64,000 nucleotides of DNA. It comes from Cellulomonas sp. NS3. GTDB lineage: Bacteria > Actinomycetota > Actinomycetes > Actinomycetales > Cellulomonadaceae. The stretch spans positions 3,658,001 through 3,722,000 of the forward strand of contig NZ_CP103289.1 in NCBI RefSeq assembly GCF_024757985.1, read 5' to 3'. This document shows, piece after piece, positions 34,595-44,261 of the stretch; within the stretch, counting starts at the first letter, position 1, and each line of letters opens with the position of its first letter. The translations under genes and the position numbers were made by a program. The notes below the pieces were generated by a model. It searched no databases and was not told the DNA's origin. It saw only the letters and a list, made by a program, of their open reading frames with translations.

Positions 34595-34600
34595 AATCTA
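34595..34600 (-). promoter_or_regulatory. Probable -10 element of ugd
   Basis: TAGATT on the minus strand, giving a leader of about 30 bases before the ugd GTG. It shares the divergent intergenic region with the vanZ-like promoter. Confidence 0.45.
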
Positions 34601-34615
34601 CGACAGCACGGTGCC

Positions 34616-34621
34616 TAGCCT
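34616..34621 (+). promoter_or_regulatory. -10 element of a leaderless vanZ-like transcript
   Basis: TAGCCT ends six bases before the ATG at 34628. This spacing implies that transcription starts at the start codon. Confidence 0.45.
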
Positions 34622-34627
34622 GGCGGG

Positions 34628-35146
34628 ATGACCACGCGCACGCGCCACCTCACCCGGGCGGCGCTGGTCGTCTGGCTGCTCCTCGTCGCGTGGATCACCC
34701 TGACGCCGGACCTCGCCGACAACGACGCCCTCGGCAAGGTCAAGGTGATCACGCAGTGGCTGACCGCGCGCGGCATCCCGGTGACGTACGCCGGCGTCGA
34801 GGCCGGGGCCAACGTCGTGATGTTCGGGCCGTTCGGCGTCCTGGTCGGGCTGCTCGTGCGGCCCGCGCGTGCCTGGTGGGCCCGGGTCGTCGCCGGGGGG
34901 CTCGTGCTGTCCGCGGGCATCGAGACCGCGCAGCTGCTGTTCCTGCCGACCCGCGTGCCGACCGTCCAGGACGTCGTGATGAACACGCTCGGCGCGGCGC
35001 TCGGCGTCGTGGTGCTGGTCGTCGGGCACCGGCTGTGGCTCGCCCGCCGGGCCCGCCGCAGCGCCGGGTCGCCCTCGGACGACGCACGCGCGCCCCTCGC
35101 CGCCGGGGCGGGAGAGGCGCGCGTGCGGGCCACGGCCGAGGGCTGA
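34628..35146 (+). CDS. VanZ-like family membrane protein
   Basis: A 172-residue membrane protein of the VanZ-like family. Features are an N-terminal helix (about 10-27, ending ITLTPD), a re-entrant GANVVMFGPFGVLVGLLV helix, a VVAGGLVLSAGIETAQLLFLPTRVPTVQDVVMNTLGAALGV section with the conserved E-x2-Q and D-x3-NT residues, and a charged tail. VanZ confers low-level teicoplanin resistance in enterococci, but most members are uncharacterised, possibly linked to cell envelope polymer metabolism. The promoter appears leaderless. The gene is convergent with the permease gene, 3 bp apart. Confidence 0.88.
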   Translation: MTTRTRHLTRAALVVWLLLVAWITLTPDLADNDALGKVKVITQWLTARGIPVTYAGVEAGANVVMFGPFGVLVGLLVRPARAWWARVVAGGLVLSAGIETAQLLFLPTRVPTVQDVVMNTLGAALGVVVLVVGHRLWLARRARRSAGSPSDDARAPLAAGAGEARVRATAEG

Positions 35147-35149
35147 GCG

Positions 35150-36640
35150 TCAGACGCCCAGCGCGTCCTTGATCGGGCCGAGCGTGAAGTACAGGACGAA
35201 CAGCACGCCCGCGAGCCACATGAGCGGGTGCACGTCCTTGATCTTGCCGACCGCGACCTTGATGACGACGTAGGCGACGAACCCCGCGCCCATGCCCGCC
35301 GTGATCGAGAACGTGAACGGCATCAGGACCATGATGAGGAACGCCGGGATCGCGACCTCGTAGTTCTTCCAGTCGATGCCCGCGACCTGCATGACCATGA
35401 GGAAGCCGACGACGACGAGCGCGGGCGTGGCCGCCTCGAACGGGACGAGCTCGACGAGCGGCGAGACGAACGTCGCGAGCAGGAACGCGATGCCGGTGAC
35501 GACCGACGCGAGCCCCGTGCGGGCACCGTCCCCGACGCCGGCCGCCGACTCGATGTAGCTCGTGTTCGACGAGACGCTCCCCGCGCCACCGGCCGCCGCG
35601 GCGACCGAGTCGACGATGAGGATCTGCTTGGTGCGCGGCGGGTTGCCGTTCTCGTCGAGCAGGTCCGCCTCCCCGCCGACCGCGACCATCGTGCCCATCG
35701 TGTCGAAGAAGTCCGCGAGCAGAACCGAGAACACGAGCAGCGCGACCGCGACGAACCCGATCTTCTCGACCGACCCGAACAGCGAGAACTGGCCGAGCAG
35801 CCCGAAGTCGGGCACCGAGACGAACGTGTCCGGGATCGACGGCACGTTGAGCTCCCAGCCCGACGGGTTCTGCCCCTCGGAGCCCTGCGGGCCGACCTTC
35901 GCGACGAGCTCGACGACGACCGCGAGGATCGTCGCGGTGAGGATCGCGATGAGGATGGCGCCCTTGACGCGGCGCACCATGAGCACGATCGCGAGCAGCA
36001 GGCCGACGACGAACACGAGCAGCGGCCACCCGGCGACCGAGCCCCCGATGCCGAGCTCGACGGGCGTCGCGAGGCTCGCCGGGATGCGCACGAACCCGGA
36101 GTCCACGAGCCCGATGAACGCGATGAACAGGCCGATGCCGACGCTGATCGCCGTCTTGAGCTCGATCGGGACCGCGCGGAACACCGCCTCCCGGAACCCG
36201 GTCAGCACGAGGACCAGGATGATCAGGCCCTCGAGCACGACGATGCCCATCGCGTCGGCCCACGTCATGTCCGGCAGCGACGCGATCGAGTACGCGACCA
36301 CGGCGTTGAGCCCGAGCCCGGCCGCGAGCGCGAGCGGGAAGTTCGCCACGACGCCCATGAGGATCGACAGCACGCCCGCGACGAGCGCCGTCGCCGCGGC
36401 GATCATCCCGAAGTTCGGGCCGTCACCGCCCCCGAGGAAGCTCCCGGTGCCGTCCTGGACCGTGCCGATGATGAAGGGGTTCAGCACGACGATGTAGCTC
36501 ATCGTGAAGAACGTGACGAGGCCACCACGGACCTCGGCGCCGATCGTCGAGCCGCGCTCGGTGATCTTGAAGAAGCGGTCGACGGCGCTGCGCGGGGGTG
36601 CCGTCGCCGTCTGGGGGGTGGTTGTCGCCATGGCACGCAT
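35150..36640 (-). CDS. NCS2-family purine permease (AzgA type)
   Basis: A 496-residue nucleobase:cation symporter of the AzgA branch, likely importing adenine, guanine or hypoxanthine. Characteristic sequences are FFKITERGSTIGAEVRGG, TFFTMSYIVVLNP, GLGLNAVVAYSIA, GLIILVLVLTGFREAVFRAVP, a DFFDTMGTMVAVG helix, SSNTSYIESAAGVGDGARTGLASVVTG and the closing PLMWLAGVLFVLYF. ATG at 36640 has AAGG ten bases upstream; MATTTP at 36631 is an alternative. I looked for a purine riboswitch in the short leader and found none. Confidence 0.92.
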   Translation of the reverse strand: MRAMATTTPQTATAPPRSAVDRFFKITERGSTIGAEVRGGLVTFFTMSYIVVLNPFIIGTVQDGTGSFLGGGDGPNFGMIAAATALVAGVLSILMGVVANFPLALAAGLGLNAVVAYSIASLPDMTWADAMGIVVLEGLIILVLVLTGFREAVFRAVPIELKTAISVGIGLFIAFIGLVDSGFVRIPASLATPVELGIGGSVAGWPLLVFVVGLLLAIVLMVRRVKGAILIAILTATILAVVVELVAKVGPQGSEGQNPSGWELNVPSIPDTFVSVPDFGLLGQFSLFGSVEKIGFVAVALLVFSVLLADFFDTMGTMVAVGGEADLLDENGNPPRTKQILIVDSVAAAAGGAGSVSSNTSYIESAAGVGDGARTGLASVVTGIAFLLATFVSPLVELVPFEAATPALVVVGFLMVMQVAGIDWKNYEVAIPAFLIMVLMPFTFSITAGMGAGFVAYVVIKVAVGKIKDVHPLMWLAGVLFVLYFTLGPIKDALGV

Positions 36641-36715
36641 GGTGGCAGAACCTTCACCGCGCGGGCACGGGGTGTCCACGGGTGTTACGTGGTGGTAACC
36701 GGGCGAGCCCAGCCG

Positions 36716-37684
36716 TCAGACGCGCAGCCCCGTCACGTTCGCCCGGTACCACTCGACGGTCGAGGCGATCCCCTCTCTGAGCCCGATGGTCGGCGCCCAC
36801 CCCGTCTCTCGGAGCACCGACACGTCGAGCAGCTTTCGAAGAGTCCCGTCCGGCTTGGACCTGTCCCACGCGATCTCTCCCCGGTAGCCCACGGTCTCGG
36901 CGACGATCGCGGCGAGCTCCTTGATGGTGAGGTCCTCCCCGGTGCCGACGTTGACCTGCGCCGCTCCGTCGTAGTGGTCGAGCAGGTGCAGGACCGCCGA
37001 GGCCATGTCGTCCACGTGGAGGAACTCGCGCCGGGGGGCACCGCTTCCCCAGTTTGTGACGGAGGGGACTGCGGCCAGGCGGGCTTCGTCGTACCGCCGG
37101 ATGAGCGCGGGCAGCACGTGCGAACCCTCCGGTGAGAAGTTGTCGCCCGGCCCGTACAGGTTGGTCGGCATGGCGGAGATCCACGGCAGGCCGTACTGAC
37201 GCCGAACCGCCTGCACCTGGAGAATGCCCGCGATCTTGGCGATCGCATACGCGTCGTTCGTCGGCTCGAGGTGTCCCGTGAGGAGGTACTCCTCCTTGAT
37301 CGGCTGCGGCGCGAGCTTGGGGTAGATGCACGACGACCCGAGGAACATCAGGCGCTCCACGCCGTACTCACGAGCGGCATCCATGACGTTCACCTGGATG
37401 CGGAGGTTGGCCGAGAGGAAGTCGACCGGGTACGTGGCGTTCGCCATGATGCCGCCGACCTTCGCCGCCGCGAGCACGACGTGACGCGGTCGGACATCGG
37501 CGAAGAAGTCGAACACACGATCGCGGTCCAACAGGTCGAGCTCGCTCGACGTCCGGCCGACGAGGTCCGAGAACCCTGCGGCGGTCAGCGCCCTCCACAC
37601 CGCTGACCCGACCAGACCACGGTGCCCGGCCACGTAGACCCTCGAGGACCTGTCCAGGGGATCGGTGGTGCGCTGGTCGCTCAT
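36716..37684 (-). CDS. fcl: GDP-L-fucose synthase
   Basis: A 322-residue short-chain dehydrogenase/epimerase converting GDP-4-keto-6-deoxymannose to GDP-L-fucose with NADPH. It has [11 protein letters not shown] for cofactor binding (20-30), [11 protein letters not shown], the catalytic set Ser117/118 (LGSSCIYP), Tyr146 and Lys150 (YAIAK), and the family segment [12 protein letters not shown]. The start overlaps the gmd stop (ATGA), so gmd-fcl form an operon for GDP-fucose supply to the polysaccharide locus. Length is standard. Confidence 0.96.
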   Translation of the reverse strand: MSDQRTTDPLDRSSRVYVAGHRGLVGSAVWRALTAAGFSDLVGRTSSELDLLDRDRVFDFFADVRPRHVVLAAAKVGGIMANATYPVDFLSANLRIQVNVMDAAREYGVERLMFLGSSCIYPKLAPQPIKEEYLLTGHLEPTNDAYAIAKIAGILQVQAVRRQYGLPWISAMPTNLYGPGDNFSPEGSHVLPALIRRYDEARLAAVPSVTNWGSGAPRREFLHVDDMASAVLHLLDHYDGAAQVNVGTGEDLTIKELAAIVAETVGYRGEIAWDRSKPDGTLRKLLDVSVLRETGWAPTIGLREGIASTVEWYRANVTGLRV

Positions 37685-38727
37685 GTGCGCACCCCGAACG
37701 ACGGCCACCCGGCGAGCGCCGGTGCGTCGATCCACGAGCGCCCCTCATAGGCCAGCGCCTCGATGTCCGCGTCGACCATGATCCGGGCGAGCTCGTCGGT
37801 CTGCACCGTCGCCTTCCACCCCAGCACACGCTCGGCCTTCGAGGCGTCTCCGACGAGCGCATCCACCTCGGTCGGACGCAGGTAACGCGGGTCGAACCGC
37901 ACGTGCTCCTCCCAGTCCAGACCTGCGCGCTCGAACGCCGCGACGACGAAGTCCCGCACGGAGAAGTTGCCGCCCGTCGCCAGGACGAAGTCGTCCGGCT
38001 CGTCCGCCTGGAGCATCCGCCACATCCCCTCCACGTACTCCGGCGCGTACCCCCAGTCACGGATCGCGTCGAGGTTCCCCAGGTACACATGCTGGTCGAG
38101 CCCGGCCTTGATGCGCGCGACGGCACGCGTGATCTTGCGCGTCACGAACGTCTCACCACGCCGAGGCGACTCATGGTTGAACAGGATGCCGTTGACCGCG
38201 AACAAGCCGTAGCCCTCGCGGTAGTTCCTCGTGACCCAGTACGCGTAGACCTTCGCTGCGCCGTACGGGGAGCGCGGGTAGAACGGCGTCTCCTCATTCT
38301 GCGGAGGTGGTGTCGCGCCGAACATCTCGGAGCTGGAGGCCTGGTAGTAGCGGCAGTCGAGGCCCGCCATCCGGACAGCCTCGAGAAGTCGGATGGCGCC
38401 GATCCCGGTGGTGTCACCCGTGTGCTCGGGCTCGTCGAAACTCACCCGCACGTGCGACTGAGCAGCGAGGTTGTACACCTCGTCCGGCTGAATCTGATTG
38501 AGCAGGGTCACCAGGCGCGCTCCGTCGGAGAGGTCGCCGTAGTGGAGGAACAGCCGGGCCGCGGGGTCGTGCGGGTCCACGTAGAGGTGGTCGATCCGCG
38601 AGGTGTTGAACGTCGAAGCGCGTCGCATGAGGCCGTGCACCTCATAGTCCTTGGCAAGCAGCAGCTCGGCCAGGTACGACCCGTCTTGGCCGGTGATGCC
38701 CGTGATCAAAGCAATCCTCTTGGACAT
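37681..38727 (-). CDS. gmd: GDP-mannose 4,6-dehydratase
   Basis: A 348-residue NADP-dependent dehydratase producing GDP-4-keto-6-deoxymannose. It has [16 protein letters not shown] (6-21), the arginine-rich [26 protein letters not shown], catalytic Ser132/133 (QASSSEMFG), Tyr155 and Lys159 (SPYGAAK), and [18 protein letters not shown]. It is the first gene of the gmd-fcl operon, with a TAGAAT -10 about 66 bp upstream. The enzymes for making GDP-mannose are not in the window. Confidence 0.97.
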   Translation of the reverse strand: MSKRIALITGITGQDGSYLAELLLAKDYEVHGLMRRASTFNTSRIDHLYVDPHDPAARLFLHYGDLSDGARLVTLLNQIQPDEVYNLAAQSHVRVSFDEPEHTGDTTGIGAIRLLEAVRMAGLDCRYYQASSSEMFGATPPPQNEETPFYPRSPYGAAKVYAYWVTRNYREGYGLFAVNGILFNHESPRRGETFVTRKITRAVARIKAGLDQHVYLGNLDAIRDWGYAPEYVEGMWRMLQADEPDDFVLATGGNFSVRDFVVAAFERAGLDWEEHVRFDPRYLRPTEVDALVGDASKAERVLGWKATVQTDELARIMVDADIEALAYEGRSWIDAPALAGWPSFGVRT

Positions 38728-38792
38728 CGTCCCCTGTTTCTACGCGAACTGCGTGCCTGAGAAGGCTCGACGGATCGGAGCGCCGGCCAACG

Positions 38793-38798
38793 ATTCTA
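38793..38798 (-). promoter_or_regulatory. -10 element of the gmd-fcl operon
   Basis: TAGAAT on the minus strand, inside the 10-mer GATTCTAGCG (38792-38801, plus strand) that recurs exactly at the promoter of the six-gene polysaccharide operon (45452-45461). Confidence 0.55.
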
Positions 38799-38842
38799 GC
38801 GCGCGCTCCCGCCCGGTCGGAGATCAGGATGATCGTTATGAA

Positions 38843-39448
38843 CTATCCCGAAAGACCCTCGGCGCGCAGCCGCCGGCACCGCTCGTCGAGCAGCGTCAAG
38901 TGCTGTGCCCGCTCCTGCTCGGATGCGAATCGGTGGCCGATCAGGCGCGCTGGAACGCCGCCCACCACCCCGAAGGGCTCGACGTCCCGCGTGACCACGG
39001 CACCCGCGCCGATGATCGCGCCGGCACCCACGTGGACGCCGCTCAGCACCGTCGCGCCGGCACCGATCCAGACGTCGCGACCGATCGTCACGCGGTCGCG
39101 CGGCCCGGTCGGCCGCTCGCCGATCCACGTGCTCAGTGCCATCGGGACGCCGACCTCGTCCGTGCGGTGGTCGTCCCGTCCGACGATCTGCACGCCGCGG
39201 CCGAGCAGCGCGAAGTCTCCGACGGTCCCCGACACCTCGATGACCGAGCGGGCACCCACACGCACCCAGTCGCCCAGCACGAGCCCGTGCGCCGAGCTGA
39301 TGCGGGCCCCGACGCCAACGGACAGGTCCCTGCCGTACGTGACGTTGGCGCCGACAGCGGCGCGGCGCAGCGCGGACCGCACGACCGGCGAGGCCCATGC
39401 GGGAATGCGAGAGCGCGCCGACGGCTCATCCGTCCGAAGTCGCCGCAT
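38843..39448 (-). CDS. Left-handed beta-helix (hexapeptide-repeat) acyltransferase
   Basis: A 201-residue O-acetyltransferase-type protein. Hexapeptide repeats run from about 33 to 165, with [73 protein letters not shown]. The active-site His is likely the one in [11 protein letters not shown]-terminal helical LDERCRRLR follows. It probably adds acetyl or another acyl group to a polysaccharide residue. The ATG at 39448 lies within the end of the glycosyltransferase gene (23-bp overlap); it is the last gene of the operon. Confidence 0.87.
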   Translation of the reverse strand: MRRLRTDEPSARSRIPAWASPVVRSALRRAAVGANVTYGRDLSVGVGARISSAHGLVLGDWVRVGARSVIEVSGTVGDFALLGRGVQIVGRDDHRTDEVGVPMALSTWIGERPTGPRDRVTIGRDVWIGAGATVLSGVHVGAGAIIGAGAVVTRDVEPFGVVGGVPARLIGHRFASEQERAQHLTLLDERCRRLRAEGLSG

Positions 39449-40568
39449 CAGGCCAGCCGTCCTTCCCGACCCGCATCGGTCGATCGAGGAGCGCGTCCGA
39501 CAGGCCCCGCGCCATCGCCTCCGCCGAGAACCACTCCTTCACCGGATGCGCGAGCCGCTGAGCATCGACGTCGGCTGATCGCCGCACCATCGACTCGAGC
39601 AACCGCGCGAGCGCCGTGGCATCGCCGCGGGCGAAGTACCGCACACCGCCGAACCGGTCGAGCTCGATCTCGGGCGCATGTGGCTCGCCCGAGCCCACGA
39701 CGATCGGCACGCCGAACCCCAACGACTGGGTGACGGCGAGGCCGGCGTACCCGGGCGAGACGGAGCACAGCGCCTGCGCGTACAGCCGGCGGAGCTCGCC
39801 GGCGTCATGCACAGAACCGAGGAACTCCACCGAGGCAGCGACACCCCGCTCTGCGGCAAGAACGCGGAGCCGCTCCGCCTCCGGACCCTCGCCGACCACC
39901 ACGAGGCGGTATCGCGCATCAGGCAACGACGACAGGGCGAACCCCTCGACGAGCAGATCCACACGCTTCTCGGGAACCAGGCGGCCGACGTACAGAACGG
40001 ACCTCTGCGGCTTCGAGCCCTGAGCTGGGCCCAGCTGGCTCCGCAGGTACAGGGAGTTCGGGGCGACCCAGACCGGCTGAGACGGAAGCTCGCGCCGAGC
40101 GTCCGCGGCACTGTCGTAGCTGTAGAGCACAGTGCCGGCCGCGAGCCGACGCATCATCCGGCGCAGCGCGTTGCTGCGCGCGTGCGCACCTGCGCGCGCG
40201 TGGAGATGGCCCCAGACGAGCGTCCGGCGACCCGACGCGCGACGCACCGCCAAGATGGTCCACGCGGTGATGCTCCGAGGGTTGAGGTCGACGATCGTCT
40301 GTGCCGCGGCCACTGCCGCACCCACGGAGCCGACCTGCACGAGCACCCTCCGCCCGAGCAGCGCCATGTTGGTCACGCGCCGGACATAAAGGCCGTCCAC
40401 GCCGCTTCGCACGGTCGGGTCGAGGGCGCGGTCACCGGTGAAGACGCGGAGCGAGGGGTGCCGCTCGTGCAGCGCGTCGAGGCACGCTTGCCGATACCAC
40501 GGTGCCACAGCCAGGTAGAGCACGATCGATGCCCTCGGTCCCCTGCTCCGGGCTGCCGGGCTGCTCAC
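39426..40568 (-). CDS. Glycosyltransferase, GT-B fold (family 4-like)
   Basis: A 380-residue glycosyltransferase expected to act on lipid-linked intermediates at the cytoplasmic face of the membrane. The N-terminal half is diverged, with [22 protein letters not shown]. The C-terminal donor-binding half has [37 protein letters not shown] and the E-x7-E-like loop [21 protein letters not shown]. The sugar donor cannot be assigned. The ATG overlaps the stop of the polymerase gene (ATGA). It is the fifth gene of a six-gene operon. Confidence 0.88.
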   Translation of the reverse strand: MSSPAARSRGPRASIVLYLAVAPWYRQACLDALHERHPSLRVFTGDRALDPTVRSGVDGLYVRRVTNMALLGRRVLVQVGSVGAAVAAAQTIVDLNPRSITAWTILAVRRASGRRTLVWGHLHARAGAHARSNALRRMMRRLAAGTVLYSYDSAADARRELPSQPVWVAPNSLYLRSQLGPAQGSKPQRSVLYVGRLVPEKRVDLLVEGFALSSLPDARYRLVVVGEGPEAERLRVLAAERGVAASVEFLGSVHDAGELRRLYAQALCSVSPGYAGLAVTQSLGFGVPIVVGSGEPHAPEIELDRFGGVRYFARGDATALARLLESMVRRSADVDAQRLAHPVKEWFSAEAMARGLSDALLDRPMRVGKDGWPDAATSDG

Positions 40569-42112
40569 GCGAGCTCCTCGAGGCCCTCGACCGGCCGAGG
40601 CAACGATGCGCGGCCACTGCTGTGGGTCCGGAGCGGAGCGCGGGGCGCGACGCGTCTCTCGAGGGCAGCCACGGTGCCGGCGCGCCCGTCCCCAGCGGCC
40701 GCCAGGACCTCGGACCGGCTGCGGCCCAGTCCGGGAGGCGGCAGCGCCGGCGCTGACGCCGACGATGTCTGGTCATCGCCGTCGCCGGTCGTAGCAGCCG
40801 CTGTCGTGCGGGCGGCCGAGCCGACGAGCATGAGCAGCAAGGCGATCGAGATCGCGAAACCCTTGTCCTCGGTCGGAGGCCCGAAGGGCAGGATCGCGAG
40901 CCACCCGACCACGGAGCCGGACGCGACCGCGGCCTCCAACATCGGCGGGTCGCCTCGCGGCCGGAAGCACGGCAGGACGATGAGAGTGAGCGCCGCGACG
41001 AGTACGGCGGCTCCTACCAGTCCGAACTTCGCGAGCAGCACCCACGGCGTGTCGAGGCTGAAGCTGGTCTCACCCCCTCCGGGGTTGGGGTTCGGGAAGA
41101 AGACGCCGAGGCCCTGCCCCAGCAGAGGGCTGTCGCGGAAGATGCCCTCGGCGTACTCGTACGCACGGATCCGGATGGACCCGGAGCCGTCCTGTGAGAC
41201 GCCTTCGGTGAACGCCCGGACTGCGTCACGGATCCGCGCCTGCTGGAAGCCGGCACCCGTGATTCGTGAGCCGAACGTGAACAGCGCCGCCGCGATGACA
41301 CCGAGCGCCACCGCCATGCCGACCAGGATCTTGCTCGCACGCACCCGCCCCTTGCTCGGCGCGCCGATGACGCCGAGCGCGGGAGCGAGCAGCACGACCC
41401 CTGTCCGAGTGCCGGTGAGCAGGACAGCGCCCACCAGCCCTCCGGCGAGTGCCAGCCACTGCGCACGCGCACCGCGTCCCGCGAGTGCGAGCACGATGGC
41501 CAAGGAGATCGGGACGACGAGAGCGACCATCGACGCGAGCAGCACCTGCCCCGACTCTGCGGCCAGCCCACGTCGCTGAATCCAGCTCGTCGCGAACCCG
41601 TAGGCCACGACCACGCCGACGCACGCTGTCACGGCCCGGGCCGCCCGGACGCTGACGACCGAGGCGGCGTCGATGCCGAAGACAACTGCGGCACAGACAA
41701 GGAAGTACGTCAGCGCGTCCCGCGCCCACGACTCGACCGGTACGCCCGCGCCCAACGACTGGATCGAGGTCGCGACGGCCAGCCAGCCTGCCAGCAACGC
41801 GGCACCCCACAGGCCCGGGCGGAAGCGCACACCCCAGGTGCGCAGTGTCCGCGCCACACCAGGGGCCGCGAGCAGCAGCGCGACGGCGACACCCGCCACG
41901 TAGGCCACCTTCGGCATGGTCAGGCCGGCCGACGTCTGGAACACCACCATGGCGCCGCCGACGAACCAGGTGAGCCGGCCCCACGGCCACGCGAGGGCGA
42001 GCAGCGCCGCGATGCCCGGGACGACGAGCAGAAGGCGAGGCTCCAGGACCGCCGCTGCGGCGACGAGCGGCGTCGCCGCGAACAAGCACGCGTACGCGAC
42101 CCTGCTCCTCAT
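40565..42112 (-). CDS. O-antigen ligase/polymerase-like (Wzy-type) membrane protein
   Basis: A 515-residue polytopic membrane protein with about 11 hydrophobic segments and a large extracytoplasmic loop (around 270-350) that contains RIRAYEYAEGIFRDSPLLGQGLGVFFPNPNPG, the H/G-rich region typical of Wzy_C/O-antigen ligase proteins. It likely polymerises repeat units on the outer face of the membrane. A soluble 80-residue tail follows the last helix. ATG at 42112 has GAGGGAAGGCACCC before it. The 71-bp gap from the upstream gene is the only non-overlapping junction between the first five genes of this operon. Confidence 0.87.
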   Translation of the reverse strand: MRSRVAYACLFAATPLVAAAAVLEPRLLLVVPGIAALLALAWPWGRLTWFVGGAMVVFQTSAGLTMPKVAYVAGVAVALLLAAPGVARTLRTWGVRFRPGLWGAALLAGWLAVATSIQSLGAGVPVESWARDALTYFLVCAAVVFGIDAASVVSVRAARAVTACVGVVVAYGFATSWIQRRGLAAESGQVLLASMVALVVPISLAIVLALAGRGARAQWLALAGGLVGAVLLTGTRTGVVLLAPALGVIGAPSKGRVRASKILVGMAVALGVIAAALFTFGSRITGAGFQQARIRDAVRAFTEGVSQDGSGSIRIRAYEYAEGIFRDSPLLGQGLGVFFPNPNPGGGETSFSLDTPWVLLAKFGLVGAAVLVAALTLIVLPCFRPRGDPPMLEAAVASGSVVGWLAILPFGPPTEDKGFAISIALLLMLVGSAARTTAAATTGDGDDQTSSASAPALPPPGLGRSRSEVLAAAGDGRAGTVAALERRVAPRAPLRTHSSGRASLPRPVEGLEELA

Positions 42113-42183
42113 GGGTGCCTTCCCTCGCTGTCCGGACTGCCTGGCTGGTACCTGGCCGACGCTCTGCTGCAATGCCGACACCC

Positions 42184-42960
42184 TCACACCTGCTTGCGCT
42201 GAGCGAGCCTCACGAGGGCGCTCTCCAGCGGGTGCAGAAGGCGCGCCGAAGCGAGTTGCCTGAGCGGCGAATATCGTGCACCGGACGTGCCGGACTCCCC
42301 CGCGAGGACCGGCCGCGTGGGAAACCGCGAGACGGCGATCGCGCCGAGCGCCGCTCGCCCCGCGATCCGCGATGCCACGACATGTTCGAGGAACACGCCC
42401 GCGTCGTCGTCCACCTCCTCCGCCATGCCCGTGAGGCACGTGCGCCACACGCTGGCGCGAGCGCCCAGGAGGCGGGTGTCCGCGTAGGTCCGGTCGAGCG
42501 TCATCCGGACCCGCACCGTCGCCGGCGCGAGCGGCTCGAGGCAGACCGCCGCATTGAGGAGCCGAAGCCGCCCGGTGGCCTTGAACAGCGTCGTGGCTCC
42601 GTCGACCGGCTCCTCCCGGGACTTGAGCACGTGCTCGATCGCGGCCGCCTCGATCGCCCCCTTGCCCCGGGCCACGAGACCGGCGGTCGGCGCGAAGGGG
42701 TGCACCTCGACCGGGGCTGAGGAGCGCACGGCGACGAGTCGCGTCAGCGACTCGGCCGGCTCGCCGCTCGTCTCCACGACCGCGAGGCCGAACGGCGATC
42801 CGTGCAACGACGACGCCCAATGCGCGACCGCCCGGCGGTACTGCTCTCGGCGTCGGTCGGGGGACGCGCCCGCGATACCGAAGTCACCGTTCGGGGTCAC
42901 CGTGGCGGTCAGCAGGACGATGCCAGGGGCCGTGGCACGGTTCGGGGCGGCGTGGCTCAC
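42184..42960 (-). CDS. Unidentified protein within the polysaccharide operon
   Basis: A 258-residue soluble protein that I cannot assign. It starts VSHAAPNRATAPGIVLLTATVTPNGDFGIAGASPDRRREQY. The pattern of ILLTxTxxPNG, then D/RxxQY and a later FxLxVxExSG (SPFGLAVVETSG) resembles poorly characterised proteins of capsule and O-antigen clusters. Later motifs are GKGAIEAAAIEHVL, LFKATGRLRLLN and a C-terminal helix ALVRLAQRKQV. No signal peptide or membrane helix is seen. The GTG overlaps the flippase stop (GTGA), so it is coupled. A role as a glycosyl- or modifying transferase is a guess from context. Confidence 0.72.
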   Translation of the reverse strand: MSHAAPNRATAPGIVLLTATVTPNGDFGIAGASPDRRREQYRRAVAHWASSLHGSPFGLAVVETSGEPAESLTRLVAVRSSAPVEVHPFAPTAGLVARGKGAIEAAAIEHVLKSREEPVDGATTLFKATGRLRLLNAAVCLEPLAPATVRVRMTLDRTYADTRLLGARASVWRTCLTGMAEEVDDDAGVFLEHVVASRIAGRAALGAIAVSRFPTRPVLAGESGTSGARYSPLRQLASARLLHPLESALVRLAQRKQV

Positions 42961-44261
42961 CGGGCCACCCTCGAGGTGGTGACCGCCGGGGCCGCCGCGT
43001 CGTCCGCCAGGGCGTCGGCGCCCAGTGACACGGGCGCCCCCTCGCGGTGCAGGCGGGCGAAGGAGCTCAGGAGCACGACGAGCAGCCCCACCTGTGCCGT
43101 TACCGACGCCACCCCTGCTCCGACCACACCGAGGCGCGGGACCAGCACGGCGAGCAGACCCAGCTGGACCGCCACCACGACGACCATCCCACGCGCGACG
43201 CCGACCTCCTGACCCCGGGCCTGCAGGAAGGCCGCGAGCGGCTGGTTGAGGACTGAGACCAGCGCGGCGCCGGCGAGCAGCTGCAGGACGACGGCGGCTC
43301 CCTCGTACGAGTCTCCGAGCACCACATCGACGAGGCCGGGGGCGGCCGCCGCGACCACGATGCAGCCGAGGACCGCGGAGAGCGGCAGCCAAGCCGCCCT
43401 GCGAACCGCCTCGAGCGCCTCCTGTCCCGATCGCGCTCGTGCGACGAACGGGATCGAGGCGCTCGCGAACGAGGCCGCGAGCAGTCCCATCGGTTGCGTC
43501 CACCGGTTGACGGCTCCGTAGAGCCCCGCGGCACTGGAGCCGCCGATCCCGCCCATCACTGCGACGTCGAGGCTCTGCGCGCTCACGGCCAGCCCGTAGA
43601 GGCCGTAGGACCGGGCACCGCGCCACGGGTTGACCCGAGCCAGCCGCAGCCTCGGGCGAGTCCCCCCGTGACGCGTGAGGACGAGCGCGACGGAACCGCC
43701 CGCGGCCGTGCCGAGCGCCAGGCACAGCCACAGCCAGTCGGCGGGCCGGTGGCCTCCCACGAGCACCGCGGCAAGGACCGAGCCCGCGACAAGCTTGTCC
43801 ACCACCAGGGCGAGAGCGACGCGCTGGCCCTGCGCGGCGGCCGCCAGCCGAACCAGGCACGCCTGCTCGAACACGAGCGCCAGCGCGACCGGCGCCCCCA
43901 TGAGCCAACGTCGGTCGGCACCGGACGCGAGGAGGCATGCGGTCACGAGCACCGCAGCCGCCAGACCGGCGGCCAGCTTGGCCGCCAGCCGCTTCTCGTA
44001 CGCCTCGACGGGCATGCGCTGTGCGGCCAGCTCACGGATCCACAGCGTGTTGGACCCGAAGTCGATCGCGCCTGCCGCCGCCGTGGCGACGCCGAGCACG
44101 GCGACGACCACACCGAAATCCGCTGGCGACGACGCGCGAGCGACAGCCACGAAGATCAAGGCGTTCACCACCTGGGCCACAGCCGACGCACCCGCCATGG
44201 TGACCGCCTGGCTCGCCAGGCTCCGCTCGCGCAGAGCGCGCCCCGACGCCCGGGCGCTCAT
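42957..44261 (-). CDS. Polysaccharide flippase (Wzx-like, MATE/MOP superfamily)
   Basis: A 434-residue integral membrane protein with about 12 helices. The opening LASQAVTMAGASAVAQVVNALIFVAVARASSPADFGVVVAVLG is typical of oligosaccharide flippases, followed by DFGSNTLWIRELA, later AAGLYGAVNRWTQP, and SVLNQPLAAFLQARGQ in the second half. It would flip undecaprenyl-linked repeat units across the membrane. The start overlaps the stop of the upstream glycosyltransferase by four bases, and its own stop overlaps the next gene. Confidence 0.9.
   Translation of the reverse strand: MSARASGRALRERSLASQAVTMAGASAVAQVVNALIFVAVARASSPADFGVVVAVLGVATAAAGAIDFGSNTLWIRELAAQRMPVEAYEKRLAAKLAAGLAAAVLVTACLLASGADRRWLMGAPVALALVFEQACLVRLAAAAQGQRVALALVVDKLVAGSVLAAVLVGGHRPADWLWLCLALGTAAGGSVALVLTRHGGTRPRLRLARVNPWRGARSYGLYGLAVSAQSLDVAVMGGIGGSSAAGLYGAVNRWTQPMGLLAASFASASIPFVARARSGQEALEAVRRAAWLPLSAVLGCIVVAAAAPGLVDVVLGDSYEGAAVVLQLLAGAALVSVLNQPLAAFLQARGQEVGVARGMVVVVAVQLGLLAVLVPRLGVVGAGVASVTAQVGLLVVLLSSFARLHREGAPVSLGADALADDAAAPAVTTSRVAR

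Noticed and set aside
36641-36715. Purine riboswitch upstream of the NCS2 permease
   Set aside because: The leader is short and lacks the conserved purine-aptamer loops.
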